This document shows positions 52,298 to 64,000 of a stretch of 64,000 nucleotides of DNA, one piece after another. The position numbers and the translations under genes were made by a program. The notes beneath the pieces are model-generated. The model saw only the letters and a list, made by a program, of their open reading frames with translations. It had not been told where the DNA came from and made no database searches. Source of the stretch: Zelopaecilomyces penicillatus (Eukaryota; Ascomycota; Sordariomycetes; Hypocreales; Pseudodiploosporaceae); contig VCCP01000005.1 in NCBI GenBank assembly GCA_005765155.1, forward strand, positions 5,022,001 to 5,086,000, given 5' to 3'. Within the stretch, counting starts at the first letter, position 1. Each line of letters starts with the position of its first letter.

Positions 52298-55200
52298 TTA
52301 TAGCTCCTCCTTCAACACGGTGGCGTCCTTGCCGTCGCTGGCAGGCTTGGCCTTGACTTGCTCCGCCTCCTTTTCACCATCACGGCTGGCCTCGGCCTCC
52401 TTGAGCGCCTCACCACCCTCCACCTTGACAGTCTCCTTGTCAACGCCCTCAACGTCCGGGTGTGGTGGAGCGACTCCTACAACCTCAGCAGGCCAGCCTC
52501 CTTCAGGCATGGCAATTTCGTTTCCTCGCTCGTCAACCACGCGAGTCTTGGTCTCGTACTTGGTCTTGAATTCGACCTTGCCCTCTAGAGCTTGGATTTG
52601 CTCCTCATCCAACAGATTGCCATCCTGATCGCGATACTCAATCTTCTCTACCTTGGAGAGAACTTTGGCTTCAGGGACCGGGGGCGATGAGGAGATGACT
52701 GGTGGAGCCGCAACCTCTTCCTTCTTAACTAATGGCTTTTGCTCATCTTTCTGATCAGCGACGGGGACTTGAACAACTGGCTGAGACGAAGATGCTACCA
52801 CTGATGAGCTAATAGCAGGTACTTCGGTCAAAGTGTAGCTCTTGTACTAAGCGGGCGATAATGTTAGTGGGTATTTCTCAATGCTAGACTGGCTTCGAAA
52901 GGTATGGTGTTAAATCGCACACCTGTCCGATCATGGTATTGAAAATGACCAAGCTCGTACAGAAGACAACATTACACACGTTGGGGAAGCCCCCTTGCAG
53001 GAACAGTGGCAGGGTTACTTACGTCATCAAGGAAAGTGTTGCAATCCCAGTCCCAGGTGTTGAAAAGCTTGACACGTCTGCACTCCGCCTTGGTCCAAGG
53101 AGTTCCATAGGAAAGAGGCGCATACAGAGTGAAGACAGCAGCTGAGAGAACAAGGAAGGACACAGTAGCCACACGGTTGATGACTGGGCTGCTTCTCACG
53201 CCGGCTCCGGGGATTCTAGCGGTGAAGTAGTCGAACATCTGGGACAAGGCGATAATGCCAAAGTAAAGGGCAGGGAAGTAGTGGTGGAGGAAGAGCTGTC
53301 GCTTCATCAGATAGAAGGGGAAGTAATGCAGAGCCCAGCCCAGGATTGAGGTTCCGATTTCGTAATCGAAACGCTTAAACGTGGGATTGGCATAGTCGTT
53401 GCAGTTACGTTGCCAGCGAATAACGGCAACAGCCTTAAACAGCAACCAGATGGCGATAGACACAGAGGTAGACCACCAGATGATAGGGTTACCAATAAGG
53501 TAGACTTGCATGTGGTGCTTTCCCCAGAAGTTGATGCCGCGGCGGAGAATGGGCCACGAATCTGGACGGGAGTCCCAAGCGTGTGTGTCGGTCAGACCAG
53601 CATTTGTTCGCCACATGACTTTGTGAAGCTCCCAGAACTTTCCGAAGAAGCCTGGGTTGGCGTAGTTGACCTTCTCCACACCCTCACCAAGCATGGGGTG
53701 CTCGTTGTGCTCGACGTACCACAAGCTGTTGGGCATGCTACCACCACGAGCACATGTAACTTCTTGTTGCTCTGAAGCCCAGTCGGGAAGCTTCACCTTG
53801 TGAGAGAAAAGAACGCATCCGGTCATGATGTGGACGAGTCTAAACTTGGTCTCAATGGTGCGGAGGCGCTCCTTGGCAACAACACCCTTGGACTTCGCCT
53901 TGACAATCTCGACGCGGAAGAGATCGTTGGCATCACCTTCAAAGTTTTCATAGCCGTAAGCAGACACCTCGTTCTGCCAGTCAGCCTCAGTGATAGGAGG
54001 TCGAACATCATGAGAATGAAGACGTCGGAAAGTAGGTTGATGGAAAAGCTTGAGAACTGAGCCGTCCTTGATGAAGTGAGTTTCTGGCAAGGCGTCCCAT
54101 GCCTTTGTGCCATTGATGGGCTGGCCGTCGATGCCAAGGGGTTGCGTCTGGTTCTCGAGAAGCCAAATGTTATTCTCATCCTTGTGCGGGTAAAGAGTGA
54201 TCTGCTGCTGCTTGCTACCAGTGGGGTACATGAGAGGATGCGAGTGTAGGTAGCCGCCCTGAGTGTTGACATGGCGGATGCTGACTCGGCTGCCCATGAC
54301 TACATCGGCAGGGACATCGTTCATAGCCTTGCTATTCAGAGTAGCTTGGAACTCGGAGCTCATGAAGCCATCGCCATCACCGGGGTTCACCAGGCAGAGG
54401 AAGTGAATGGCGAACATGGCGAGGTAAAAGGTAACGGGGATGACGATGAGGCAGAACGCTCTGGCCATGAGGTGCTTGAACCACATACGCTATAACCTGG
54501 TAAGCTACTGGATATGCAATGTGTAAGATAGCACGAGGATGGATCACTTACAACAGACACGTTCTTGCTATCGCCAAGAAGTACCCAGAGTTGCAGAAGA
54601 GTAAGAGCACCAACCCAGGCGATGGTGAAGAGACCGACCCACTTGATGCTGGCGGTGATACCGAGACCAAGACCAGTCATAGCGAGCCAGAACCACCAAC
54701 TGAGCTGGAATGCCTTGACAGGTCCCTGCTCATGTTGGTTGGTGAAGCAAGAAAAGGCCATGGCGGTAAAGGCAGTTGCAGCGACGAGGGGTGAGTCAAG
54801 CAGGATGAGACGAGCTTGGGTCAGAAGACCATTCTCTAAATCCAGAGTCAGTCAATAGAATAAATGAGACACCTGGCCACGAAGCCCTGGTGCACGGAAA
54901 CTAGACAATTCGCCTTACCAAAGATGATGAGACCAGAACCCATAACAGCGGTCATTGTTCGGCAACCAAGAGTCTTGAGAGTGAGGAACATGAAGGGTGC
55001 CAAGAAGATACCGCAGATGGCAGGATACAGGCGCATGGCAACATAGGGAACGCCGGGCTCGAGGTAATCTTTGCCAATGTCTTTGAAGTCGAAGCTGCCA
55101 TCGAAACCGGCAAGCCATCCGGTCAAGGCAATAAGCATTTTGGCGAGAGGAGGGTGAACATCCATGAAGAACTTTCCCTTGATGTATTTCGAAGCGAAGC

Positions 55201-55560
55201 CACCGAAGCTAAGGAGGGGAAGCTAGTTAGCCATGCGCGTGGGCAGCGGAAGACCTTGTAATGATTGACTTACTGGACCTCATCGAAGACGACACTCGTA
55301 GGCGTGTAGATCTTGAAGAGTCGAACAGCTGTGGCCACAAGGGTGACAGCAAGAGCCGCATAGTAATCGGACACGGGCAGCAGAAAGACATCGTGATCCT
55401 CTACTCCCTCAGATCGGTACGAGGTGATCTTCTTGGTCTTGTTCTTGGGCTTGGCCGCGGGAACAGGCGCAGCTACAACGGATGTCGCTGGCGGTGCTGG
55501 TGAGGGCTGGCGAGAAGGTGGTCGGGGGCTTTTGCCCCGCGCCGAGCTCGGTTTCGCCAT
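52298..55560 (-). CDS. pmt1: Protein O-mannosyltransferase Pmt1
   Basis: Five exons: 55274-55560, 54919-55208, 54552-54835, 53023-54489, 52298-52846; 958 residues. GT39 enzyme of the ER membrane that moves mannose from dolichyl-phosphate to Ser/Thr of secreted proteins. Exons 1 and 2 join as VVFDEVHFGGFASKYIKG, the first luminal loop with the essential Asp93-Glu94, followed by FMDVHPPLAKML. FGGFAS places it in the Pmt1 subfamily rather than Pmt2 or Pmt4. MIR repeats lie about 325-530 (GGYLHSHPLMYPTGSKQQQITLYPH is their start). C-terminal membrane segments include HYFPFYLMKRQLFLHHYFPALY. The last exon adds a 182-residue hydrophilic tail, longer than in yeast, containing DGNLLDEEQIQALEG. All introns are GT..AG in phase. 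Confidence 0.95.
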
Positions 55561-56947
55561 GGCGAAGAGGTCGACGGGGAGGAAATGGAAGAGTCGAAGC
55601 CGATAGTCGGAAAAAGAGATGACCTAGTTCGGTTTACTAGATTTATCCAATCTAGCCTGGGGAAGGCCAGCAAAGGAACGAATGTGTCGAAGGAAAATTA
55701 AAAAAAAAAGAAGGGCGCGAGGAGTGGGGGTTGCGGTGCCGAATTAAAGAGCTCTCATGCGAAATAAGAACGGAGAAAGAGCCGTATAGAAATGGTGAGA
55801 AAAAAGAAGAAACAAAAACCAGATCCCACAAGACGACAACCGTGCGTCGGGAGTCGATGGTGATGATGATGATGATGATGGATGGAGGGCGGAGAATTGG
55901 AGCAAGGAACAGAACAGGTCGCCCAAGGCAGAAGAAGGCAAAGAAAGGGGTAATAATAGGTGCTGCAGCTGCGCGTCTCCCCAGAATTGTAGCTACAGTG
56001 GCCTCAACTGGAGAAGCGTTTCGCGAGGCTTAGCTGAGGGTTCCCTGCAACACCAAAGCTGCTAGCGCGCCAAACTACCTGGACACACATGCTGGAGCAG
56101 CCTGACCATTGGCCTCGTACAGTGGAAACTACCTACGGAGTACCTGAGATGATACTTTGCAGGCGCATGTTATAGGTACTAAAGGATCACCAACATGGAT
56201 GGTTTGGTTTGGTTTCTTTTCAGGTTGGGTAAACCTGACCTCGCCCCCAATAATGCTTTATAGCCCAGAGATCTAGCTTCGTTGCGTTCCTGATATCCCG
56301 CCGGGGACTGGTCTTGAAGCTGGACCTCCTCAGCCGGAAAAGGCAGAGCTTGAATCGGAGTTCGGCTCGCTTATTGTCTCGTCGAGGTACAAACATGGAC
56401 CACAGTGGCTCCCTCCCGGGGACTAATTCACCAATTGACATGTGCTTCGATGCCTCCCAATGGCGTTGTACCATTGGCCCAAAGCTTGCCCATAGGTATC
56501 CGCTTGCTGCTCTACGGAGTACAGAAGATTGAATCAGACGAAGTTGCAGACATCAGCGTTTTCTCTAGACAGAACGAAACGAAATCACGAAAAATTCATC
56601 AAGAGCGCCCCTCGACAAAATGAACACTGAGAAAATTGTGATTGGTGCACCGTCGTATTCATGCAGGGAGACGGTGCGCCCAGACAGAGAAGAATTGTCA
56701 GTGTTTCGTATTGCACCTCCTTCAGAAAATTGGGGCAAGCAAATAACACCTAACTGAGGAATCATCGGGTGTCGGATCAACATATCCCCGAACAATGCCT
56801 GCGCGCGGACAAACTTCCGTCACTCCAACAGACTGACTAGGAAATTTCCCAGGCGCGGGCTCTGCGATTTAGCCCATCAGCAACGTGAACCTCCGTGCAA
56901 TTGAACAACACCCCATTTTCCCACTTCCTCCTATCTCACTCGCGGAG
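55561..56947. other. Divergent intergenic region, pmt1 / SF3a subunit gene
   Basis: 1.4 kb with the promoters of both genes. Contains a (TGA)n microsatellite at 55861-55880 and purine-rich sequence at 55690-55820 (pyrimidine-rich leader on the pmt1 strand). No gene seen. Confidence 0.5.
55861..55880 (+). repeat. (TGA)n microsatellite
   Basis: Six full TGA triplets plus two bases in non-coding DNA upstream of pmt1. Confidence 0.9.
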
Positions 56948-58616
56948 ATGGCGGCAGTTGCGACGAATGGCGACGCGCCTAGCGTGCTCGATGATATCAA
57001 AGCCCCTACCGGCGTTGTCCTGCCGCCGCGCGAAATCCGAAGCATCCTCGAGAAGACGGCAGGCTATGTGGCGCGAAACGGCGCCGTGTTCGAGGATCGC
57101 ATTCGCGATAAGGAGAGCCAAAATCCCAAATTCAGCTTTCTGAATCCCTCCGATGCCTACCACGGATACTATGAATGGCGATTGAGCGAGATCCGAGCTG
57201 GTCGAGGAACAGATATCGCTGCTGGTCGGCCAGGGGAGGCTGTGACGCCAGTGGTGGAGAAGCCTAAGGGCCCGCCCAAACCGCCCGACTTTCACTTTTC
57301 TGCGAGGATGCCTCGAATCAACCAAAAGGATCTGGACGTTATTCGATTAACGGCTCTCTTTGTAGCCAAGAACGGCAGACAGTTCATGACTCAGCTAGCT
57401 CAGAGGGAAACAGGCAACCCTCAGTTTCAGTTCCTGATCCCTAATCACACATTCCACAACTTCTTCCAGCATCTCATCGACCAGTATACTACCCTCCTGA
57501 GGGCAAGCGGGCTAGGGGGTGAAGGTGGAAAGTTGCAAGATGAGCAAACGGCGGGATTAAAACAAAACATCAAGGACAAATTTCAGGTTCTAAGCCGAGC
57601 GAAGCAACGGGCCGAGTATACCAAACATCAGGAGGTAGAGAGAAAAGTGAAAGAAGAGGAAGATGAGGAAGAAAAGGCCCAATACGAGCGCATAGATTGG
57701 GGCGATTTTGTCGTGGTTGAAACTATCACATTTAACGAAGCCGACGAAAGCGCGAACTTGCCACCACCTACGAACTTATCCGAGTTGCAATACGCGTCAT
57801 TGGAAGAGAGGAACAAGGCATCCATCAGCTCCAACCTGCGCATTGAAGAGGCGATGCCAGGCGAGGAGGATTATCTACCAAACGGCCACTCGGCATCATA
57901 TCCTCTACCTGTACATCCAGGTCAGCTACCTCAGCAGCCATATGACCAATCTATGCTCGGCCAGATGGCTCCCCCACCGCCTGCTTTCCCCCAACAATCA
58001 CACATGTCCACCCAGGAGGAAGAAGAAGAGCGACGCATTCGGGAGAGAACAGAGGCTCGGGCGCGTATGCACCAAGCTCAATCAGAAGCTAGGGGTGGTG
58101 CTGCTCCTATGAAGATTAAAGAGAATTATGTTCCCCGGGCGGCACAGAAGACTGCCAACAGGCAAGGCACCCAGATGGCGCTGTGCCCCAACTGCAAGCA
58201 GCAAATTCCGATGAACGAACTAGAGGCGCATATGCGAAGTAAGTTTCACTTGTTTTCATAGTACTAACACCAATCTAAGATGGATGCTAACCATGTTATG
58301 TGTAGTTGAACTGTTGGATCCTAGCTGGAAAGAGCAAAAGGCCAAGGCAGACTCCCGATATGCGACATCCAACATCTCACATGCCGATGTGGCGAACAAC
58401 TTGAAGCGATTGGCGAGTCAACGAAGCGACGTGTTTGATCCGACGACGGGGCAAGCCATTTCGGAAGATGAACAGGCTAGGAGGAAGAAGGCAGCTATCC
58501 AAAGCTTTGATGGTAACCCAGAAGGGAAGAGCCAGGCACATATCAATCATTTGCAAAATGTGAATGTGGAGGAACAGATCCGGGCGATTCATCAGAAGTT
58601 TGCGGACAAGCGATGA
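56948..58616 (+). CDS. prp21: Splicing factor SF3a subunit 1 (Prp21/SF3A120 homologue)
   Basis: Two exons, 56948-58238 and 58306-58616, 533 residues. Two SURP (SWAP) modules are clear: residues about 32-82 (ILEKTAGYVARNGAVFEDRI with FSFLNPSDAYHGYYEWRL) and about 130-180 (DVIRLTALFVAKNGRQFMTQ with FQFLIPNHTFHNFFQHLID). Then come a charged helix (VERKVKEEEDEEEKAQYERI), an NLRIEEAMPGEEDYLP block, and a C-terminal CPNCKQQIPMNELEAHMRIE stretch, completed by the second exon with LLDPSWKEQK. The ubiquitin-like domain of the human protein is absent, as usual in fungi. It is a U2 snRNP component acting at branch-site recognition. I chose the ATG at 56948 because MAAVATNGDAPS begins the conserved protein; the frame is open further upstream without ATG. 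Confidence 0.95.
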
Positions 58617-59618
58617 ACGAGTGGCTGTGTGGTATATTCTGCGAACAAGACTGATGAATCTGCTGAGGCTACCAAGTAGCAGTCTGGGAGGATCATGATA
58701 TATGGCGTGTCGACAGCGCAAGATGAGAGTTATCGAGGCCAATGTCCACTTATCATGGGACTCGTGCAAACCCAGCGGTCTGGGCAATCATCTTCAAGAC
58801 GGCTTTAGGGGTTGCATTACGAACAATGTACAGGTTGCGGGCTTGCAATGCAAAAGGATCGTCATACTATTGCCTAGGGCATGATCTAAGGCAAAGGGAA
58901 ATGCCGCGAGCATATCAGGATATTTCTAGGGCACAATCATAGGCATGCCTTGCGCGACAAGGTCGACAAAGCGCCAGGAGTTGACGGGGTGTATTTTGTT
59001 CTTGCTGTATGATATTCATAGGATGAGTGGGTGTAGAGACCAGCCATTTTGAGCTGCGTGCTGTCTTGAAGCGTTATCAAATAATATGTGAATCATAAGC
59101 GATAAGTGACAAGAAACTTGTAATCTAAAGTATCTTCCTGTGCTCTGTGCAATCTGTGTCCATCGAGATAGATATTCTGTTATGATGCAGCCAAGGGTGG
59201 GGAGGACAATTGGAGGCTTTGGAGCTGCCCCACGTGAACTGCCTCAACTGAGGTGTAACCCCACCTTGAGCTGCTGCTGCTCGGTTGCGAATGCGCCATC
59301 CACTCTCCGTCAGCCTCCATCTTCTCTCTCCTTGGCATCTCCTCTCCCTCTCTTTTTCCAGCACGAACTACGAACCACGACCCAACAGCTTCTCGCTTCC
59401 AGGGCGCAACAACACACACAAAACACCGACGACAATCTCGGCCCGCGCATAGAGGCGTCTCCCCTCCCCACGCCGTTTCGCCACCATCCCATCGCCCATC
59501 GCCCATCGTTCGTCCGATCCTCACCTTCCCGCGAATCACACCTAAATCAACGAGATCGAGCTCTCCCTACGCTTCGCTTGTCCTCGTTTCATCCAAAAGG
59601 AAACGTCAATAAACAAGC
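58617..59618. other. Intergenic, SF3a gene 3' flank and snx3 leader
   Basis: 1 kb between co-directional genes. The last 350 bases are CT-rich (TCTCTCTCCTTGG, CCCCTCCCC), a typical leader. No gene supported. Confidence 0.5.
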
Positions 59619-60428
59619 ATGTCTGCCGATCAGGAATACGGGCGTGCAGGGCTCACGTCGCCGCCGTTTGACCCGCACCGGCCCATTATGCAGGCCATGC
59701 CAGACACACGCCAGCAGAGCTTCGATGAGATTTATGGTCCGCCGGAGAACTTTCTCGAGATTGAGGTGAGCCACAAGAAGCCAAATCACACACACCCATG
59801 ATTTGAATATGGAGATAAAGGGGATCTCCGCTTGAGAGAGAGAAGATGCACTCCTCCCCATCAGGGTACATGCGCAAGAACTGGAAGGGTAAAGAAAGAG
59901 ACATAAAAACATACATCATTATAAACTGGGAGAAAATACGGATTTGCTGAAACGAGGACCTTTTTGGGGTTGCTCTGTCGTCCAGGTACGGAATCCACAA
60001 ACGCATGGTATGCGCGGGAACATGTATACCGACTACGAGATCCTCTGTCGCACCAACATCCCCGCCTTCAAGCTGCGCCAGAGCACCGTGAGGCGGCGGT
60101 ACTCTGATTTTGAGTATTTCCGCGATATCCTCGAACGGGAAAGCGCTCGTGTTACCATTCCTCCGCTGCCGGGCAAGGTCTTTACCAATCGCTTCAACGA
60201 CGACGTCATTGAGAATCGCCGCGCGGGGCTGGAGAAGTTCTTGAGGATTGTTGTAGGCCATCCACTGCTGCAGACGGGGAGCAAGGTCCTCGCTGCGTTT
60301 GTTCAGGGTATGTTTATTCTTGGTTTCATTATGGATCCTATGTGATGGTGATGGCTAGTTTTGGGGCTTGCTGACTTTGGTGCCATTGTGTTTGTCTAGA
60401 CCCGAACTGGGATCGCAATGCTTGGTGA
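59619..60428 (+). CDS. snx3: Sorting nexin 3 (Snx3/Grd19)
   Basis: Three exons: 59619-59765, 59986-60307, 60400-60428; 165 residues. Nearly the whole protein is one PX domain: FDEIYGPPENFLEIEVRNPQ, the phosphatidylinositol-3-phosphate site in RRRYSDFEYFRDIL, the proline loop PPLPGKVF, and ENRRAGLEKFLRIV, ending AAFVQDPNWDRNAW. Short PX-only sorting nexins of this type bind PI3P on endosomes and work with retromer to return cargo to the Golgi. The 29-nt last exon supplies DPNWDRNAW, a usual Snx3 end, which supports the intron. Confidence 0.95.
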
Positions 60429-61452
60429 AGTATTAGACGGCAATCAACAGAGTTTTACTCTCGAGTTTAGCATTACGAGATATGACATGTCAAATTTTAC
60501 AGTCGACGGCTTTGGCATTCCGTAGCTTGATTGAAGAAGATGATACGGCGGCAACTTATAGCATGATATCTCTAACAGTGGAGGACAGCGTTGAATTGTC
60601 ACAGTCAGAGATAGGTAGTAGCACGAAAGCTTGACAATTTGGGGGAGAGGGATTTTTGACGCAGCCAGAGATTGGACTTGCCTACTGGTATTGTCTCCGC
60701 CTTCGCGGGCGTTTTTACCAACTTGCCATTTCTTTGTGTCAGTACTTTTGTTATTTTTTATTCGAAGGAGGGAACGGGAAGGAAAGACAGACCTTTTGCA
60801 TCTCATAGTTTTGATGGTTCACTAGCATGGGAACTCTGAAACGAGAAGATCGGCGGGCGCTTTTGTACATAGGGATTTTGGCTTGAATGAAGAAATGTCA
60901 GACTACAGAATATTTCAATTCCATGATTGATGTGTTGCGGTGTTATGCTATATGAATGACTTGAAATACAAATGATGTCGGTCTGGTGTAGGGTAGGATA
61001 ACTGTGTAAATATCCTGCGCTTTTGTCAGTTGACTCGGTGATAAAGCGGGAGTAACGGGACGATGAACAGGGGGGCAAACGCGTGGTTTGTGCGTGTTTT
61101 AGCGCTGGTCAGAGCGCTGTCTCTATATTGTTACTGCTTCGCAGAGCCAATGGATCTACAACTTATCTGCTTCAACTTTGCTAATGGTCGTAGATTCTTA
61201 ACTGAGGACTATAAACACCGACAACTGTTTACAAAGGAAGTACTAATTGCGTGTTCTGTATGATATGGTTGACTGTATATGATTGAGCTTTACGACTGCA
61301 CTCAGGTGAGACCTAGATCTGTCTTTGTTCTTCTACATGTATGACTGTTCTGACATCATCATCAGCATCTTTTAAACAAACTGTGACTTCTTTTTTGCTT
61401 TTTTATCTTGATTTTCTTCACCACATGAGCCAGAACTTGGAGAGAAGAAGCA
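60429..61452. other. Intergenic, snx3 3' flank and DUF4396 promoter
   Basis: 1 kb without a recognisable gene; only short ORFs. Confidence 0.5.
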
Positions 61453-62291
61453 ATGGAAAGGACATTAGCTGCCTTGCGCCTAGTCAGGATGGCACATTGC
61501 CTGAGCCGGTCTACGTTCCATACCCCCATGATGATACCTCGACATGGTGTCTTACAGTGCAGAAGTGTGCTCAGCGCATATCAGCAAAAGAAGCTCTTTT
61601 CTTATACCTCTAGATTTGGGGGCAAAAAGTGCGGATCAGAGGATAGTCTTGGACAGAGTGTCAAGAAGAGCACATGCTGTCATGGGTCATCGACCTCACA
61701 AACAGTGTCCTCGACGGCGTCGTCAGCATCAATGCCAAAATCTCCAAGAACGATGGAGTTTTGGTCTTCGAGACAGACATGGGATAGAGCTTCGGTAAAT
61801 ACGTTCCGCTGCCTTGTGGGCTGTACGCTGGGTGACTTTGGTGCCATGTGGTTTCTCCAAGCATACTATGCAGGTCTTGGAATGGGACCCATCATGGCAA
61901 TATCTAGTGCGTTCTATATCTCCCCTTTAAAATACCCATTCAAACACTTTGAAACAACTTTAACTCACAGCATGTACATCCGCTAACAAACTGCCCAGTG
62001 GCCAGCGGTCTCTCCACATCTATGCTCCTCGAAACCGTCCTCCTACGCATCGGCCGCGACAAACTCCCCTGGGTCGCAGCCGCCAAAACCGCAGCGGGTA
62101 TGAGTCTGATATCTATGATCACCATGGAGGCAGCTGAGAACGCGGTGGATTATTACCTGACGGGCGGTGTTGTGGCCGTGGACTCGCCGGCGTTTTGGGC
62201 GGCTGCGCTTGTTTCTGTGGCGGCGGGGTTTATGGCGCCGCTGCCGTATAACTACATGCGTCTTCGGAAGTATGGAAGGGCTTGTCATTGA
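61453..62291 (+). CDS. DUF4396 membrane protein with mitochondrial-like presequence
   Basis: Two exons, 61453-61906 and 61999-62291, 248 residues; the donor GTGCGT and acceptor CCCAG join in phase to give PIMAISMASGLSTS. From about residue 115 the DUF4396 domain follows: TFRCLVGCTLGDFGAMWFLQ, LGMGPIMAIS, LLETVLLRIGRDKLPW, AAKTAAGMSLISMITMEAAE and PLPYNYMRLRKYGRACH, with four hydrophobic segments. Domain function is unknown to me. The first about 80 residues are basic, Ser/Thr-rich and free of acids at the start (MERTLAALRLVRMAHCLSRS), resembling a mitochondrial targeting sequence; a CCHGS motif precedes the domain. The 3' end faces the dynamin-like gene. Confidence 0.85.
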
Positions 62292-62624
62292 GGTAGATGT
62301 GTGTAGACAGTAAAGCTGTGGGATGTTGATGTAGAGAAGCGTCATCGGGGCCAATGGATATCGATGTTGTTGGTTCACATATTAGATGGATTCTCGGCAT
62401 TGCAAACCTTGGATTGACCCGACGATGCTGCGGACTATCTATTTGCTCAGTTACAGAAGCTGCAGTACATGATCCTTTGAAGGCATCGAATGCAATTTGT
62501 CCCGCCATGTGACCTAATTCCATGGAAGCACCCCTTGATATTTGCTTTGATGAGTTGCCGCTTTGATAAATCCTGGCAGAGCCATCAGAACTACTACATT
62601 CTTTGCATATTATTTCAAATCGTT
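62292..62624. other. Convergent 3' spacer
   Basis: 333 bases between the DUF4396 gene and the dynamin-like gene ends; nothing recognised. Confidence 0.45.
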
Positions 62625-64000
62625 CTAGTCATACAACAACCCACGTTCTGCATTTACGCCGTTGGGTTCCTCGGTGGTTTTCGACATCAAGACATTCTTT
62701 CCCTTTTTCTTTTTCTTCTTCTTGTCTTTCGCGGTCAGAGTTGACTCCGACTCATCCAACACGACACCGACCGGGTCCGCGGTCCACGTAGAAGACTTCT
62801 CAAATTTTGCGTATAGAACACCGACAGCTTTCTTAAGCTCGGGGGAATAGCGAGGCGCTGGCGTGACAGAAGCCCTCGCGTCAATATCTTCTGTTGTATC
62901 ATTGTGGCGTTCATCCCCATGCTGGGTCAGCTCATCTTCGGATTCATCACCTTCAGAATAGCTCTCATGTTCATCAATTTCTACCACCTTCTGTTAGTCA
63001 ATGACAGAGTTTATGTAAATCTGGGGAGGGGAGAGTGGGGCTGTACTACCTTTGAGTCGAAGTCCCGAGAACTGCTTGCATGTCTTGATTCCATTTCCGA
63101 GAACCTTCAATTTCTTCTCCAAATCTTCCCGTACTACGCGAGCACTCACACTTTCACTCGCTATATCGGCAACTTCCTTCTCAGTCATGGTAGCTACAGT
63201 AAGCGGAGTGAAGATCTGTCCAAGTGCAGAAACAAGACAAGTTTCAATGACCTCAACCGCAATGTCGTCAATGAAACGTTTCAGGGCTACCTGCAAAATT
63301 TCAAATCCCTTTTTAGCACAAGGTTCCGTTTAGACATGAAAAAAAAAAGGAAAATTACCTTGTAGTAGGCATCTAGGTAGTCGAGAGCTTCGGAGGCGGC
63401 GAACCTCTCCATGTTCGGCTCACTTTTCGAAACAATATGGTCAATCAGGTCTCCAACACGATGAGCGCCACAGTTGCTAGTCAAGGATTGAATGGTAGCG
63501 CCATTGAATTTTCCTAGAACTGCTTTTGTAACCCGCTCTTTCTCTCTCTCCAAACGAATCTTCTGCAACGTATCGGTCATGTAGTGGTTATACGTGATAG
63601 GATGACCGCTCTGATGCGGCTGGAGTAGTCTAGATGTTCTAGTAAGTAACGTTTCCAGGATCACCTTGAGTTTGGGCTCAACAACTTGGTAGAAAATGAC
63701 ATCGACAGATATTTGATCAGCAATGTGTTTCACGAGTTTCCAAACAAACAATCTTGCCGCAGTCCAAGCCTTTTTCACGTGGGCGTTGACGATGTCTTTC
63801 CAAGGCGAAGACTGGTCTCTGAACAGGTCACCTACGACCATAGGGTTGAACATTCCAGGCAGCTCCCGGCCACGGTTTCGATCAATCATGACGACAACTT
63901 TGTCAATGAACGCTTCCCGAGTCAGTTGGATGTGAGTGTCGCCTTCAACTGGCTCTGGCGCCGGCTCCGACACGATCTTGTAAAGCTGCCCCGAATGTTC
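62625..64000 (-). CDS. Dynamin-like (Mx-type) GTPase, C-terminal part (runs off right edge)
   Basis: Exons on the minus strand: 63359 to beyond 64000, 63050-63290, 62625-62980; 412 C-terminal residues seen. The stalk shows SRGRELPGMFNPMVVGDLF and SSPWKDIVNAHV followed by ALDYLDAYYKVALKRFIDDI, then the GTPase effector domain VEVIETCLVSALGQIFTPLT with IASESVSARVVREDLEKKL. These are features of fungal Mx-like dynamin family proteins; the GTP-binding domain lies beyond the edge. The last exon adds a 118-residue tail after the effector domain: very acidic at first (SEGDESEDELTQHGDE), then a Lys run (KDKKKKKKKGKN). The acceptor at 62981 is chosen because the other nearby AGs give an immediate stop, so a shorter end near 62975 is an alternative. 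Role: membrane remodelling, exact site unknown. Confidence 0.82.

Noticed and set aside
55190..55215. Apparent one-base frameshift in pmt1 at the FGGFAS codons
   Set aside because: It arose from a miscount at a line break. With 60 bases per line the exon begins at 55208 and the frame is intact.

Overview
The window is nuclear DNA from a filamentous ascomycete. Genes are broken by short spliceosomal introns (about 50-430 nt, GT..AG), intergenic spacers are 0.3-4 kb, leaders are pyrimidine-rich, and gene families alternate on both strands. The product set (Ssk1-type regulator, DUF2985 and DUF4396 proteins, Mx-like dynamin, Pmt1, Sec2, Sed5) fits Sordariomycetes, probably Hypocreales. Species cannot be named from sequence alone. 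All exon models were built by hand from splice signals, reading phase and family resemblance; no search was run.

Layout. 1-17 kb: the N-terminal part of an Ssk1 osmostress response regulator running off the left edge, a DUF2985 membrane protein with a 9-nt micro-exon, a UDP-glycosyltransferase with a long C-terminal extension, a CCDC97-like splicing-associated protein, and a large class 3 (diacylglycerol-type) lipase. 17.3-24 kb is an accessory island for the secretory pathway: a berberine-bridge-enzyme-type FAD oxidase killed by five in-frame stops, a GC-rich block of unknown origin, a Thr-rich secreted protein, and a four-exon small secreted protein with six cysteines. 24.5-25.7 kb: glucosamine-6-phosphate N-acetyltransferase and a tRNA-Gln(CTG). 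26-31.3 kb: three carbonyl/polyol oxidoreductases side by side (KduD-like SDR, zinc sorbitol/xylitol-type dehydrogenase, aldo-keto reductase), which look like a small sugar/polyol utilisation group. 31.5-64 kb is mostly housekeeping: syntaxin Sed5, a very large disordered Ser/Pro/Gln-rich protein (two long ORFs probably joined by one intron), Sec2 Rab exchange factor, protein O-mannosyltransferase Pmt1, SF3a subunit 1, sorting nexin 3, a DUF4396 protein, and the C-terminal part of a dynamin-like GTPase running off the right edge.

Together many of the genes serve secretion and the cell surface: Gna1 supplies UDP-GlcNAc, Pmt1 O-mannosylates secreted proteins, and Sed5, Sec2 and Snx3 act in vesicle traffic. 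No selfish element, CRISPR-like array or obviously new multi-gene system was found. The best leads are the stop-riddled oxidase and neighbouring unexplained GC-rich block, the small cysteine-rich secreted protein, the possible giant fused gene, the divergent polyol gene group, and a 42-residue membrane microprotein.
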